A DNA stretch of 64,000 bases from Bacteroidales bacterium (GCA_017962705.1 JAGCUV010000070.1:1-64000); one strand, 5' to 3'. Shown: positions 48,431-56,731, counted from the stretch's first letter. Notes: generated by a model not told the origin, from the sequence alone. Made by a program: numbers and translations.

Positions 48431-51214
48431 ATGTCTATTTTATGTCATCGCAGATCGTTGCTTCTTGCACTCTCGCTATTTATCGCAATTTCGAGCATTC
48501 CATCAGGCGCGGCATCCCCGACGACCTTCCGCCACATAGGGATTTCACAAGGTCTCTCGCAGAGCTCAGTCCTTTCTATCACACAGGATCGGCTGGGGAA
48601 CTTATGGTTTGGCACACAAGATGGGCTTAATGTTTATAACGGCAGGGATGTCAAGATCTACAAAACAGATTTCACCAATCCGACATCCCTCTCCAGCGGA
48701 TTAGTCAGAGCCCTTTACACCGATACCTACGGCCAAATATGGGTAGGCACGGCTTCCGGTCTTTCCCGTTTTGACGCGCAAAAGGAATCTTTTGATAATT
48801 TCGGAGATCAATCTCACGGCAGCGTGAATCACATTTCCGCGTATGGCGACGGACTTGCACTCTCTACCGACCATGGGCTTCTACTGTTTCACATTGCCGA
48901 ACAACGCTTTGAGCAAATTTCTCTCGGGACTGAAGCCGCTGTGCGCAGCACATATTCTACTGAGGGCATGCTTCTGATTGGGTCTGACGCCGGACTATTC
49001 CTTCTGCAATCTGGAACCGTCAGCCCTGTTCCGGGTTTCAGCGAAAAAGACATACCTGCTATTGCCCCTGCCCAGGACGGCGGATGGTGGATCGGGACCT
49101 ATGGAGACGGTCTGTACCGCACAGACTCACATTTTCATGTTGTTCGCCACTTTTCCGGCTTATCAACACTGCCGTCAGATTATGTCCGCATTCTGCATAC
49201 TGACAAAAACGGCCGTCTGTGGGTGGGCACATATGAAGGACTTGCGGTCTACGATGATCTTGAAGGAACTTTCAAAGTGTGCCGGCATGACAGTAATTCG
49301 TTTTCGCTCAGTCACGACAGCGTAAGGGCCATTTATTCAGACGCACAGAACGGGATTTGGATAGGCACATGGTTCGGCGGAGTGAATTATTGGAACAAAC
49401 AGAATGAGCAGATACGGGAAATAACCCTTTCTCAAAAAGGAATCTATGGTTTTGTCAGCTGCTTGTGCCCTGACCCGTCGAGTTGCGACATCTGGGTGGG
49501 GACAAATGACGACGGACTTTTCATTTATTCTTCACAGGATGGGAGCATACATCATCCTGACATTCCGCTTGTAAGCGGAAACGTAAAATGCATAGTTCCA
49601 GGCAGCGACGACTGTCTCTACATTGGCATGCACATGGGCGGAATCATGAGGCTTGATCCCCGTCGTCTCCAGGTCCGCGGATTTGCCATCAATGAACATG
49701 CACCCATAAAGAACGGATGTTATTCCCTATTGGAAATGACTGACGGACAATGGATCGTGGGCTCACTGGAAGGGTTGTTTCTTTTCGACGTCAGAAGTGG
49801 AAAAATATCTTCCCATCCGGCAGTTACCCAAGTACCGGAATTAGGAAAAAGACTGATTACCGTTTTATTCAAGGACCGCAGTGAAAGACTATGGATTGGA
49901 ACTGACGAAGGTTTTTACAGGCTTTCTCCCGACGGAAGCGTCCGCACGCAGGCAGAATTATTCCCGTCAGTAGGGGCAGCCGGTTTTCATGTAAATCAGA
50001 TCATCCAGGATAGCGACGAAAGAATATGGATTGCTTCATCCAAAGGATTGGTAGAATATTCCGGAATAACCAAACCCCGCCTCTATACGCTGGAAGACGG
50101 ACTTCCCGACAATAATGTGCGTTCAGTGCTCAGTGGAGATGGCTCTTTATGGTTTTGTTCTGGCAGGAAAATATGCCGTCTCAAACCGGAGACCAGGGCC
50201 GTGACGGTTGTCAACAGGCCGACTGAGAACGAATTTGTTGACGGCGCTGTTTGCGCCGCCTCTGACGGAGTGATTTATTTCGGAGGATTGGCCGGACTGA
50301 CCCGCTTTGACCCTGACGACATGTATTCCAATCCCTATTCTCCCCTACCCTTCATTTCCGGAGCAGAGATCGACACGAGAAGCTCCGGAGAATTGAAACG
50401 CGACGAATCGGGAGCCTGCGTCTCAATAAGTGTATCATCCAATAAAGGTCCGCTTGTCATCCATTGGTCAGTCGTCAATCCGCTGTCCTTTGGCGAAGAC
50501 ATGTTTTACTATCGTTTGGATGGACTGGACGATAAATGGCACAGAACCGCAAACTATCAGGAAACATTCACGAACCTGCCCCCGGGAAATTACACGCTGC
50601 TGCTCCGCAGCGAGAATAACGAAGGAGTTATATGCGACGGGAATGTATCCATGGCCATCCGTGTACTTCCGCGCTGGTGGCAGAGCTGGTTGTTTCGCGC
50701 CCTGCTGATTATTATGTCCGTCGCCGCCTTGGCATTTATTGCGAACCTCGTTGTCGCCCTGTTGCGCGCCAAGATAGAAATTCACACGCAAAAAACGGAA
50801 ATACGACTTCTGGAAGAGAACCTCGACAAAACCAGAAGCCTGCTTTCCGGACATTCCCCGAACGTTTCAAACGGAGAAGTTTCAGCAGACGAAGAGTTTC
50901 TCCACCGGGCGAGGCAGGTGGTAGAGAACAATATTGACAATGAAGCCTTCTCTTCAGACGAGTTTGCCCGCCAAATGTACATGAGCCGTTCCAAACTATA
51001 CACCCGGATACAGGAAACCACCGGAGGTACCGTGGCTGATTTTATACGGGAAATCCGCTTTGACAAAGCGTCGTCCCTCCTTCTTGAAGGCCGCTATACC
51101 GTTTCAGAAATCAGTACCATGGTCGGTTTTTCATCACCTGCGTACTTCGCAACGAGTTTTAAAAAACATACAGGTTGCCCGCCCAAAGAGTTCGGAAAGT
51201 CAAATGCGCTTTAA
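48431..51214 (+). CDS. Membrane-spanning propeller sensor fused to AraC-type DNA-binding domain (no kinase)
   Basis: I choose the ATG at 48431 (MSILCHRRSLLLALSLFIAIS), just after the promoter, giving 927 residues. Residues 30-640 are Reg_prop blades of two beta-propellers (GNLWFGTQDGLNVY, GQIWVGTASGLSRF, GRLWVGTYEGLAVY, RLWIGTDEGFYRL). Residues 675-740 form a Y_Y_Y domain (FYYRLDGLDDKW, LPPGNYTLLLRS), 752-778 a membrane helix and 780-805 a short coiled coil. From 817 comes an AraC helix-turn-helix domain (SSDEFARQMYMSRSKLYTRIQ; TVSEISTMVGFSSPAYFATSFKKHTG). This is a hybrid two-component sensor without histidine kinase, ATPase and receiver domains, about 400 residues short. It probably senses an imported oligosaccharide in the periplasm and controls the divergent lyase/susCD run while still in the membrane. 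Confidence 0.88.
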   Translation: MSILCHRRSLLLALSLFIAISSIPSGAASPTTFRHIGISQGLSQSSVLSITQDRLGNLWFGTQDGLNVYNGRDVKIYKTDFTNPTSLSSGLVRALYTDTYGQIWVGTASGLSRFDAQKESFDNFGDQSHGSVNHISAYGDGLALSTDHGLLLFHIAEQRFEQISLGTEAAVRSTYSTEGMLLIGSDAGLFLLQSGTVSPVPGFSEKDIPAIAPAQDGGWWIGTYGDGLYRTDSHFHVVRHFSGLSTLPSDYVRILHTDKNGRLWVGTYEGLAVYDDLEGTFKVCRHDSNSFSLSHDSVRAIYSDAQNGIWIGTWFGGVNYWNKQNEQIREITLSQKGIYGFVSCLCPDPSSCDIWVGTNDDGLFIYSSQDGSIHHPDIPLVSGNVKCIVPGSDDCLYIGMHMGGIMRLDPRRLQVRGFAINEHAPIKNGCYSLLEMTDGQWIVGSLEGLFLFDVRSGKISSHPAVTQVPELGKRLITVLFKDRSERLWIGTDEGFYRLSPDGSVRTQAELFPSVGAAGFHVNQIIQDSDERIWIASSKGLVEYSGITKPRLYTLEDGLPDNNVRSVLSGDGSLWFCSGRKICRLKPETRAVTVVNRPTENEFVDGAVCAASDGVIYFGGLAGLTRFDPDDMYSNPYSPLPFISGAEIDTRSSGELKRDESGACVSISVSSNKGPLVIHWSVVNPLSFGEDMFYYRLDGLDDKWHRTANYQETFTNLPPGNYTLLLRSENNEGVICDGNVSMAIRVLPRWWQSWLFRALLIIMSVAALAFIANLVVALLRAKIEIHTQKTEIRLLEENLDKTRSLLSGHSPNVSNGEVSADEEFLHRARQVVENNIDNEAFSSDEFARQMYMSRSKLYTRIQETTGGTVADFIREIRFDKASSLLLEGRYTVSEISTMVGFSSPAYFATSFKKHTGCPPKEFGKSNAL

Positions 51215-52264
51215 AACATCCCGCATTTTATCCATATCGGGTTTAATGTGGGCATAGAATAATTGATAGCCCTCGCAAAGCGTCTGGCGATATCTGGGGC
51301 ACCCTCCGTTACAGGCAAACAAAAACTGGCAACTGAAACACTTCCGGGGCAAGCTTACGCGTTTATTCTGGCCAAAACTATACTGCTGAATAGAATCCAT
51401 CATTGACACGAGGCTCTGCGAGGAGATATTTCCAAGAAAAAATGCCGGTTTGACAAAATGGTCACAAGAATAGACATCTCCGTTGAACTCAACCACAGGG
51501 TTTGTGCCACAACTGGGAGAAAAAACGCAAGAACCTGGTTGAGAACCGCACCAGGCCGCTAAAGCACAATCGATGGCATCCACATAATAACGTCCTACGT
51601 CACCATCATTTTTCCAGCAGTCGAACACATTACATAGAAAGCGGCCATATTCAACGGGGGATACGGATTCGGGCGTTCCATCCGCGACGGGAATCAACTG
51701 AATATACTTACATCCCACAGATTTAAGAAAACGATAAACCCGTTCTCCATTTCCCTCAGATGCTTTGTTGACAGTAGTGAGCACATTGAATTCAACCCCG
51801 TGATCACGGAGCAACTGCAACCCTGTCATCACGCGGTTAAAACTGGGACGCGCACCGACATCAAGCCTGAATCTGTCATGAATTTCAGGAGGGCCGTCAA
51901 GGGAGATTCCAACCCAAAAGTTCTCCTTCGCAAAGAAATCGCACCACTGCGCATTCAGCAGGGTTCCATTGGTTTGCAGTACATTATTGACAATCTTTCC
52001 ATCAGCATATTTTTGCTGCAGTTCGACAGCCGCCCGATAAAAATGCATTCCGCATAGAAGTGGTTCTCCGCCGTGCCAGTAAAAGAAAACCTCCGGAGCT
52101 TCATTTCCCTGAATGAACTGCTTTACTACTTCTTCCAGGATAGCCTTGTCCATCCTGGCATTAACGCCAGGATATAGTTTTGACTTATCAAGATAATAGC
52201 AGTACCTGCACCGGAGATTGCAGGAGGCTCCGTTGGGCTTGACAAGCAGATTAAAGGCTCTCAT
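51200..52264 (-). CDS. Anaerobic sulfatase-maturating enzyme (radical SAM/SPASM)
   Basis: The 354-residue enzyme has the radical SAM motif CNLRCRYCYY (cysteines 15, 19, 22), FYWHGGEPLL near 60, and a C-terminal SPASM domain with cysteines in CVFSPSCGTNPVVEFNGDVYSCDHF and CFSCQFLFACNGGCPR for two further Fe-S clusters. It oxidises the active-site serine or cysteine of sulfatases to formylglycine without oxygen. The serine-type sulfatase gene lies three bases upstream and is its obvious client. It is somewhat shorter than the usual 390-410 residues because the C-terminal tail is short. Its 3' end overlaps the convergent regulator gene by 15 bases. Confidence 0.92.
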   Translation of the reverse strand: MRAFNLLVKPNGASCNLRCRYCYYLDKSKLYPGVNARMDKAILEEVVKQFIQGNEAPEVFFYWHGGEPLLCGMHFYRAAVELQQKYADGKIVNNVLQTNGTLLNAQWCDFFAKENFWVGISLDGPPEIHDRFRLDVGARPSFNRVMTGLQLLRDHGVEFNVLTTVNKASEGNGERVYRFLKSVGCKYIQLIPVADGTPESVSPVEYGRFLCNVFDCWKNDGDVGRYYVDAIDCALAAWCGSQPGSCVFSPSCGTNPVVEFNGDVYSCDHFVKPAFFLGNISSQSLVSMMDSIQQYSFGQNKRVSLPRKCFSCQFLFACNGGCPRYRQTLCEGYQLFYAHIKPDMDKMRDVLKRI

Positions 52265-52267
52265 CGG

Positions 52268-53584
52268 CTATTTAACGCCCATCTTTTCCTTCCACGAAGA
52301 CAGATACCGGCGATGCTGGGCAAGCACCTCCTGATATTCAGATAAAGAGGAGAGATTATGCTGCTCTCCACGGTCTGACTCGATATGGAACAGTTGTTCC
52401 CTAAAAGGTCCCTTGTCGTAGACAACATATTTATACTCCTTCGTCCGCAACATCCATCCTCTGGTCGTTCCTCTGTCAAAAGCAGTCTCTGTAACGACAT
52501 ATTCCTGTCCATCTGAATCCTGTTCAATCACAGGACGAATAGACTGCCCCTGTCCGGCCTGATGTCCGAGCGCCCAGTCACAAATGCTGGCAAACAAGTC
52601 TACGCCATTGGATACCAATTGATTACGCTTGCCAGGCTTGATGCCCGGGACACTGACCGAGAGCGGAATATTCACAATTTCCTCATAAAGGGCCGATTTC
52701 TGGTTCCATCGATGCGCCCCAATGCCATCACCATGGTCGCTGGTAAAGATAACGATCGTATTCTGCCATGCATCAGTCCGGTCCAGTTCATCTACAATCT
52801 TTCCAATTTCCGCATCGACCTTCTCAACCAGCCTTGCATATGCCCAACGGTAACGCCTCCACTGCATCTCGTCATATCGGACAGTCGGATACAAGGAATA
52901 ATTCTGCTGCTTTTCCATTGTCAGCACATCCGCATCATCGGCATTGGGCTCGAAGTTCTCGGGAAGAGGCGGAAACGCGCTGGTGTCAGCGGGAGGAAGA
53001 TTCCCTTCAGGAAGGTCTTGTTCGCGAGCAAACTCGCAGATATTGTGCGGATTATTAAACGAAGCAACCATAAAAAACGGGGCTTTTCGTTTTTTACGAA
53101 GTTCTTTCACTACCGCCTCGGCAAGTCCCTCATCCTTAAACCCATATATACAACGAAATCCGTAACGTCCGTCTTCAGGCATAGAAAGTTCATGGGCATG
53201 CCATTTCCCTGCATAAAGGCAGTCATAACCGGCTTCAGAAAGAAGATTACCGAGCGTACGTCTCGAAAGCGAGTCCGGAAGCGGTGTGCCGTTTCTGATA
53301 AGCCCGGCTTTGTCGGGGAAGGCCCCCGTAAAAAGCGCGCTTCTCGACGGGCCGCTGAGCGGAGACGTGCAATAAGCGTTTTCAAAACGAATCCCATGTC
53401 TTGCCAGACGATCCATCGCCGGCGTGTCAACCCATTGTGCCCCACTACAACTCAAGGCTTGTCCGCTTTGCTGATCAGTCATTATCAGCAAGATATTCGG
53501 CTGCTTGGCAGCCAAGGATTCAGATGTCAGGGTCAAGCCAATAGCACCGAAAACACCTAAGTATTTCAATTTTGAAGAATTCAT
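52268..53584 (-). CDS. Serine-type sulfatase (S1 family)
   Basis: The 438-residue protein has a signal peptide (MNSSKLKYLGVFGAIGLTLTSESLA), the metal site NILLIMTDQQ near residues 30-39, and the formylglycine motif SGPSRSALFTG, in which serine 77 is the residue to be oxidised. It is thus a Ser-type enzyme that needs the anaerobic maturase encoded next. Further metal/substrate residues lie in VIFTSDHGDGIGAHRWNQKSALYEE near 295-315. It would remove sulfate from a glycan, probably a heparan-type oligosaccharide, in the periplasm. It is the only sulfatase in the locus, so full desulfation must use others elsewhere. A promoter lies at 53612-53643. Confidence 0.92.
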   Translation of the reverse strand: MNSSKLKYLGVFGAIGLTLTSESLAAKQPNILLIMTDQQSGQALSCSGAQWVDTPAMDRLARHGIRFENAYCTSPLSGPSRSALFTGAFPDKAGLIRNGTPLPDSLSRRTLGNLLSEAGYDCLYAGKWHAHELSMPEDGRYGFRCIYGFKDEGLAEAVVKELRKKRKAPFFMVASFNNPHNICEFAREQDLPEGNLPPADTSAFPPLPENFEPNADDADVLTMEKQQNYSLYPTVRYDEMQWRRYRWAYARLVEKVDAEIGKIVDELDRTDAWQNTIVIFTSDHGDGIGAHRWNQKSALYEEIVNIPLSVSVPGIKPGKRNQLVSNGVDLFASICDWALGHQAGQGQSIRPVIEQDSDGQEYVVTETAFDRGTTRGWMLRTKEYKYVVYDKGPFREQLFHIESDRGEQHNLSSLSEYQEVLAQHRRYLSSWKEKMGVK

Positions 53585-53611
53585 ATCGCATTAATACATG
53601 TTCATTTCGTT

Positions 53612-53643
53612 CAAATGTAGTTCTTTTTCATCAAACAACCAAT
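53612..53643 (-). promoter_or_regulatory. Promoter of the sulfatase-maturase operon
   Basis: On the minus strand ATTG (53643-53640), a 20-base spacer and TACATTTG (53619-53612) resemble the Bacteroidota -33/-7 pair. The predicted RNA start is about 20 bases before the sulfatase ATG. Confidence 0.5.
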
Positions 53644-53722
53644 AAAAATTGACCTTTATAAGCACAAATTAATCCGCCACGAAGACGCAAAAACCATCGC
53701 TCATGGCGGAATAATTTTTCAA

Positions 53723-53804
53723 AAAAACTTGACGGAGCCAAGCGTTTTTCGCGAAAAAAGCACCCCAGCAAAGCTGAAGTGCTTTTTGAGCGGAAAACGA
53801 GACT
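53723..53804. repeat. Left direct repeat (att-like) with tRNA-Gly 3' end
   Basis: These 82 bases are identical to 56379-56460. With one mismatch the identity extends five bases further, to 53809. The repeat covers the 3' end of tRNA-Gly (53789-53809 here), and, in the direction of tRNA transcription, an intrinsic terminator hairpin (AGCACTTCAGC... GCTGGGGTGCT plus T-run). This is the copy of a tRNA end left at the far side when an element integrates into a tRNA gene. Confidence 0.85.
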
Positions 53805-53809
53805 TGAAC

Positions 53810-54043
53810 ACTTTTTCTATTTGTCTGATTATAAATATATTAAAATTTCAATTTTCAAGTTTGGTGTAAAATAGGTGTAAAAATAAATGCTTTCGAATGC
53901 GCTTTATTGCTGCTTCTTCTCTGCCAACAAGCTACAATTTCGTGCGTAAATTAGCGGAATGTGTAAAAATAATCGAGTTTTCGCTGGTTTACGCCCGAAA
54001 AATACTATCTATTGGCCTTCATCTTTTGTGCAAAACATTGACG
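53810..54043. other. Noncoding left arm of the island
   Basis: No gene is supported here. It contains the 17-base GGTGTAAAATAGGTGTA (53863-53879), also found in the right arm, and several further GTGTAAA copies, which could be integrase arm-binding sites. On the minus strand a short vestigial frame reading REEAAIKRIRKH (around 53888-53925) resembles EEELKSIQKH in the right arm and lies just beyond a stop codon, suggesting decayed coding sequence. Confidence 0.5.
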
Positions 54044-54718
54044 TCAGTCCCTTTTCTGTTCCTGAATATAAAAATCATCGCCAACGACAGCAAAGGTCTT
54101 CAGGTCTTCAATGAAATCCATTACGGTTGCGTACTCCGACTTGTATGATTCTTCCTCAGTCTCAATCATGAGCTTGTATCTAGAGTTTTCTTTCTTTGGC
54201 GAGCGTTTAAGTTCCTTGTTCAAGCTGTTAACCCGCTGCCAATGAATCATGTTGGACGGACCATTGTCCTTGCCTTCACCCCTGATGCGCCAGCGGTCTG
54301 TCCAAAAATTGCTCAGCGTATAGCGATATCTTCCGGGACGAATATCAATAACCATATTAAATTTGACCGTTGCTTTCGGTTTTTTTATGATGCCAGCCCA
54401 AGATGCATTAATAAACTTAACGCCGACTGGCAACTCAATATCGCAAGCAACCTTGGTTATGCCTTCAAAGCGGTCAGAGATATCAGCTTTATATTTCTTC
54501 TCAACGAGATAGAGAAACTCCCGTGCGAGACCGAACAGCGTTTCGGATGAAAAGGGCGTTTCTACAACTCCGCTATACACAATTTCCCCATTCTCATCCT
54601 CTTCAAACAGGCATTCTCCCTTAGGACCGTTGGTATCAAAGGCTGTAAATGAGATTTGCTGGCAGAAAGCGGCAATGGTAAGAAATGTGCTGATGAATAT
54701 TGCGAGAAATCGTTTCAT
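54044..54718 (-). CDS. Secreted DUF4468-like protein
   Basis: A 224-residue protein with a signal peptide (MKRFLAIFISTFLTIAAFCQQ). The mature part has an N-terminal beta/helix segment (VETPFSSETLFGLAREFLYLVEKKY) and VKFNMVIDIRPGRYRYTLSNF near residues 118-138, which resembles the Bacteroidota DUF4468 fold. The family is found on mobile elements and in single copies, and its role is unknown. It lies in the island 15 bases after the DUF3791 gene on the same strand, so it may be co-transcribed with the cassette. The DUF assignment is moderate. Confidence 0.65.
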   Translation of the reverse strand: MKRFLAIFISTFLTIAAFCQQISFTAFDTNGPKGECLFEEDENGEIVYSGVVETPFSSETLFGLAREFLYLVEKKYKADISDRFEGITKVACDIELPVGVKFINASWAGIIKKPKATVKFNMVIDIRPGRYRYTLSNFWTDRWRIRGEGKDNGPSNMIHWQRVNSLNKELKRSPKKENSRYKLMIETEEESYKSEYATVMDFIEDLKTFAVVGDDFYIQEQKRD

Positions 54719-54733
54719 GTGATTTCTATTGAG

Positions 54734-54955
54734 TTAAGGGATAATTCGTCCTTCTGTCAGTTCTCGGGCAAGAATCTCATAAACATACGCGGTGCTCTGT
54801 GAGAAAAGCCCCGTTTCCAGGTCCAGTATTTTTTCGTAGGTGTCTGAGTTGTAGACTATCCCTAATGCCTCCGCCATTGTAATCTTGCGGTCTTCCATCA
54901 ATTTGAGGACAAGGTCCTTGACCAGTTCCTCAATCATGAACTGCTCCTTGCTCAT
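54734..54955 (-). CDS. DUF3791-like small protein (third gene of cassette)
   Basis: A 73-residue helical protein (MSKEQFMIEELVKDLVLKLMEDRKITMAEALGIVYNS) with the DUF3791 pattern: a long first helix, the MxxxEALxxVYNSDTYEKILDLETGLFSQS core, and a short final helix (AYVYEILARELTEGRI). It overlaps the DUF3990 stop as ATGA. In other Bacteroidota and Firmicutes, DUF3791 genes flank DUF3990, suggesting that they bind or neutralise it. The antitoxin role is inference. Confidence 0.75.
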   Translation of the reverse strand: MSKEQFMIEELVKDLVLKLMEDRKITMAEALGIVYNSDTYEKILDLETGLFSQSTAYVYEILARELTEGRIIP

Positions 54956-55428
54956 AGTTTCTTCAGGAATTGGACGGACCTCTCCGTTGCAAAGAAATAT
55001 TGATAAGTGATGCCCTCCTTGTACTTCAGCTCTTCTAGGAAAGTTTCAATAGTAATTATTCCAGCCAGCAGCCGGCGGATTTGGTAGCCCACATCGTCAT
55101 TGGCAATGGGGCCATGGACGATATCGAAATCGTGAATTTGCGTCCGGGTGTCGTTCCTTCGGTTTGCAAGGACGAAATCAGCCCACTCTTTAGAATATGC
55201 CTCGAAATCCTTGATGCGCATACCGGCCTCACGAGCCGCTTTCTCGTCAAACTCATACGAAGATACGACCATTTCCCCGCCATACAGCCTAGCTCTTCTG
55301 TTTCCCATCCGTTCTGCCTGCTGCTTGTTGGCAGTCAGGTAGAATCCGCAGCCGAAATCCTTCCCTACGCTGGAACGTGAGAGGTCAATGGACTCAATGT
55401 CTACATTGGAGCCGTGATAAAGAATCAT
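54952..55428 (-). CDS. DUF3990 protein (ADP-ribosyltransferase-like fold)
   Basis: I choose the ATG at 55428 (MILYHGSNVDIESIDL), which overlaps the previous stop as ATGA, giving 158 residues. Conserved positions that could form an ADP-ribosyltransferase-type H-Y-E triad are His5 (LYHGSN), Tyr30 (GCGFYLTANKQQA) and Glu149 (FFATERSVQFL). DUF3990 belongs to the ADP-ribosyl fold group. The gene lies between two DUF3791 genes. Toxic or signalling transfer of ADP-ribose to a cellular target is a reasonable hypothesis, not shown. There is no signal peptide, so it acts in the cytoplasm. Confidence 0.78.
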   Translation of the reverse strand: MILYHGSNVDIESIDLSRSSVGKDFGCGFYLTANKQQAERMGNRRARLYGGEMVVSSYEFDEKAAREAGMRIKDFEAYSKEWADFVLANRRNDTRTQIHDFDIVHGPIANDDVGYQIRRLLAGIITIETFLEELKYKEGITYQYFFATERSVQFLKKL

Positions 55429-55637
55429 GACAATGCTCCTCCATTGTTGTGGCATAGAAGCGCCACATCCTTTACGACATCGTCAAAGGATAGAGTATGT
55501 TCCACATCGTAGAATTCATCCAGAAAGTCAATCCCCTTGTAGAGGGCAAGATAGCGATATGCCTGGGGTGTGGTTAACCCATACCGCTCTGCAAAGTCAC
55601 TGATAATGGCAACGATATATGAAACTTTCCTATCCAT
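55425..55637 (-). CDS. DUF3791-like small protein (first gene of cassette)
   Basis: The likely start is the ATG at 55637 (MDRKVSYIVAIISDFAERYGL), giving 70 residues; a start 25 codons upstream would add a sequence unlike the family. The core ISDFAERYGLTTPQAYRYLALYKGIDFLDEFYDVEHTLSFDDVVKDVALLC matches DUF3791, a short all-helical family. It ends in an ATGA overlap with DUF3990, indicating coupled translation. It would be the first protein made from the cassette, as antitoxins usually are. Function inferred. Confidence 0.72.
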   Translation of the reverse strand: MDRKVSYIVAIISDFAERYGLTTPQAYRYLALYKGIDFLDEFYDVEHTLSFDDVVKDVALLCHNNGGALS

Positions 55638-56378
55638 ACTGGGCAAAGGTACAAAATCCAATCCACTTCGCCAAAAATTTTCCGGATGTCCAAAGGACTG
55701 GGGGTAAAGCATAAAAAAGTTTAGTTGAACGCCTCGCGCATATCTTTTTGCTGGAGCAAGACAAACATTTTTTGCTAAATCTCAAATTTTTTCGACGATT
55801 TAGCAAAAAATAAGTCATGTCAAAATGACCTGAAAAATGCACGAAATCGGTCGCCGAGGCATCAAAAACACCCACCTTGCGACCGTTTTCGTGCACATCA
55901 TCGCATAAAATTGGCCTTAGTCTGACGAACTCGTTGTGGTGGATGCTCGGGCCGAAAAAGCTACCGGAAGGAAGCGCGAACGGATGTTTTCGCTTCGCGA
56001 CAATGTCGGCTGCGCCTCGGAAAAGCAAGTAAACTTGTTTTTCACTCGGCTTGCACGACATTTTTTCACGGAGTGAGCACCCTTTCGGGGGCAATAGGCC
56101 CGAGCGTGCTGGCGTTGAGGTGTAAAATAGGTGTAGAATAAGAAATACAGGTGTAAAATTTAGTGCTTTTGTATGCTTTTCAATTCTTCTTCCAAAAAGC
56201 AAAATCGGCTATAGAACACACTGCAAAGGCAAAATAATAAGATAATAAGACGCCATCAGGCGTCGCGACGCAGTGTGCGAGATTTTCGCAGAAAATTGAG
56301 CCACGAAGTCGCCCGCCGAAAGCGCAGCGAAGGCGGTATTCCCCTAACAGGGGATGTCCGAAGGACAGGGGTTAAAAG
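55638..56378. other. Noncoding right arm of the island
   Basis: About 740 bases with no gene that I can support; a 190-codon minus-strand frame (55630-56202) looks spurious. It holds a 14-base inverted repeat (TTTTTTGCTAAATC 55768-55781 / GATTTAGCAAAAAA 55797-55810), a dispersed palindrome (56002-56062), GTGTAAAA iterations (56119-56158) matching the left arm, and a small hairpin GACGCC-ATCA-GGCGTC (56249-56264). This could be the site of a lost integrase gene. Confidence 0.5.
56002..56062. repeat. Dispersed palindromic element, copy 1
   Basis: Inverted ends AATGTCG/CGACATT enclose ggctgcgcctcgg, an A/T-rich centre with an inner aagtaaactt palindrome, and ctcggcttgcac. The same layout with different ends occurs at 56540-56598, and a partial copy at 63194-63235 carries the thioredoxin promoter. 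Confidence 0.6.
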
Positions 56379-56517
<139 letters not shown>

Positions 56518-56539
56518 AAATTTCTTCGAAATTTGCGCT

Positions 56540-56598
56540 ATGTTTGGCTGCGCCTCGGGATAGAAATAAATTTCTCTCCGCTCGGCTTGCACAAACAT
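56540..56598. repeat. Dispersed palindromic element, copy 2
   Basis: Inverted ends ATGTTTG/CAAACAT flank ggctgcgcctcgg, an A/T-rich centre and ctcggcttgcac, the same plan as 56002-56062. It lies in the leader between the tRNA-Gly promoter and the tRNA. Confidence 0.6.
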
Positions 56599-56643
56599 TC
56601 CGCAGTCTTCTAAAGAACTCTGCTTTCTTGAGGAAAGCGGATG

Positions 56644-56674
56644 CAAAGGTACGAAGTTTTTTTTGATTTGCAAA
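56644..56674 (-). promoter_or_regulatory. Promoter of tRNA-Gly
   Basis: On the minus strand TTTG (56674-56671), 19 bases and TACCTTTG (56651-56644) match the Bacteroidota consensus. The primary transcript would have a leader of about 120 bases. Confidence 0.65.
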
Positions 56675-56731
56675 TTTTATTGCACTTTTTTGCGTACAAT
56701 TTTCAGCAACCTTTAAAATTTCAGCAGCGCC

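Noticed and set aside
55630..56202. 190-codon minus-strand open frame in the island arm
   Set aside because: It runs through palindromic and iterated noncoding sequence and has Cys/Phe/Arg-rich composition with no recognisable domain; its start codon lacks a ribosome site.
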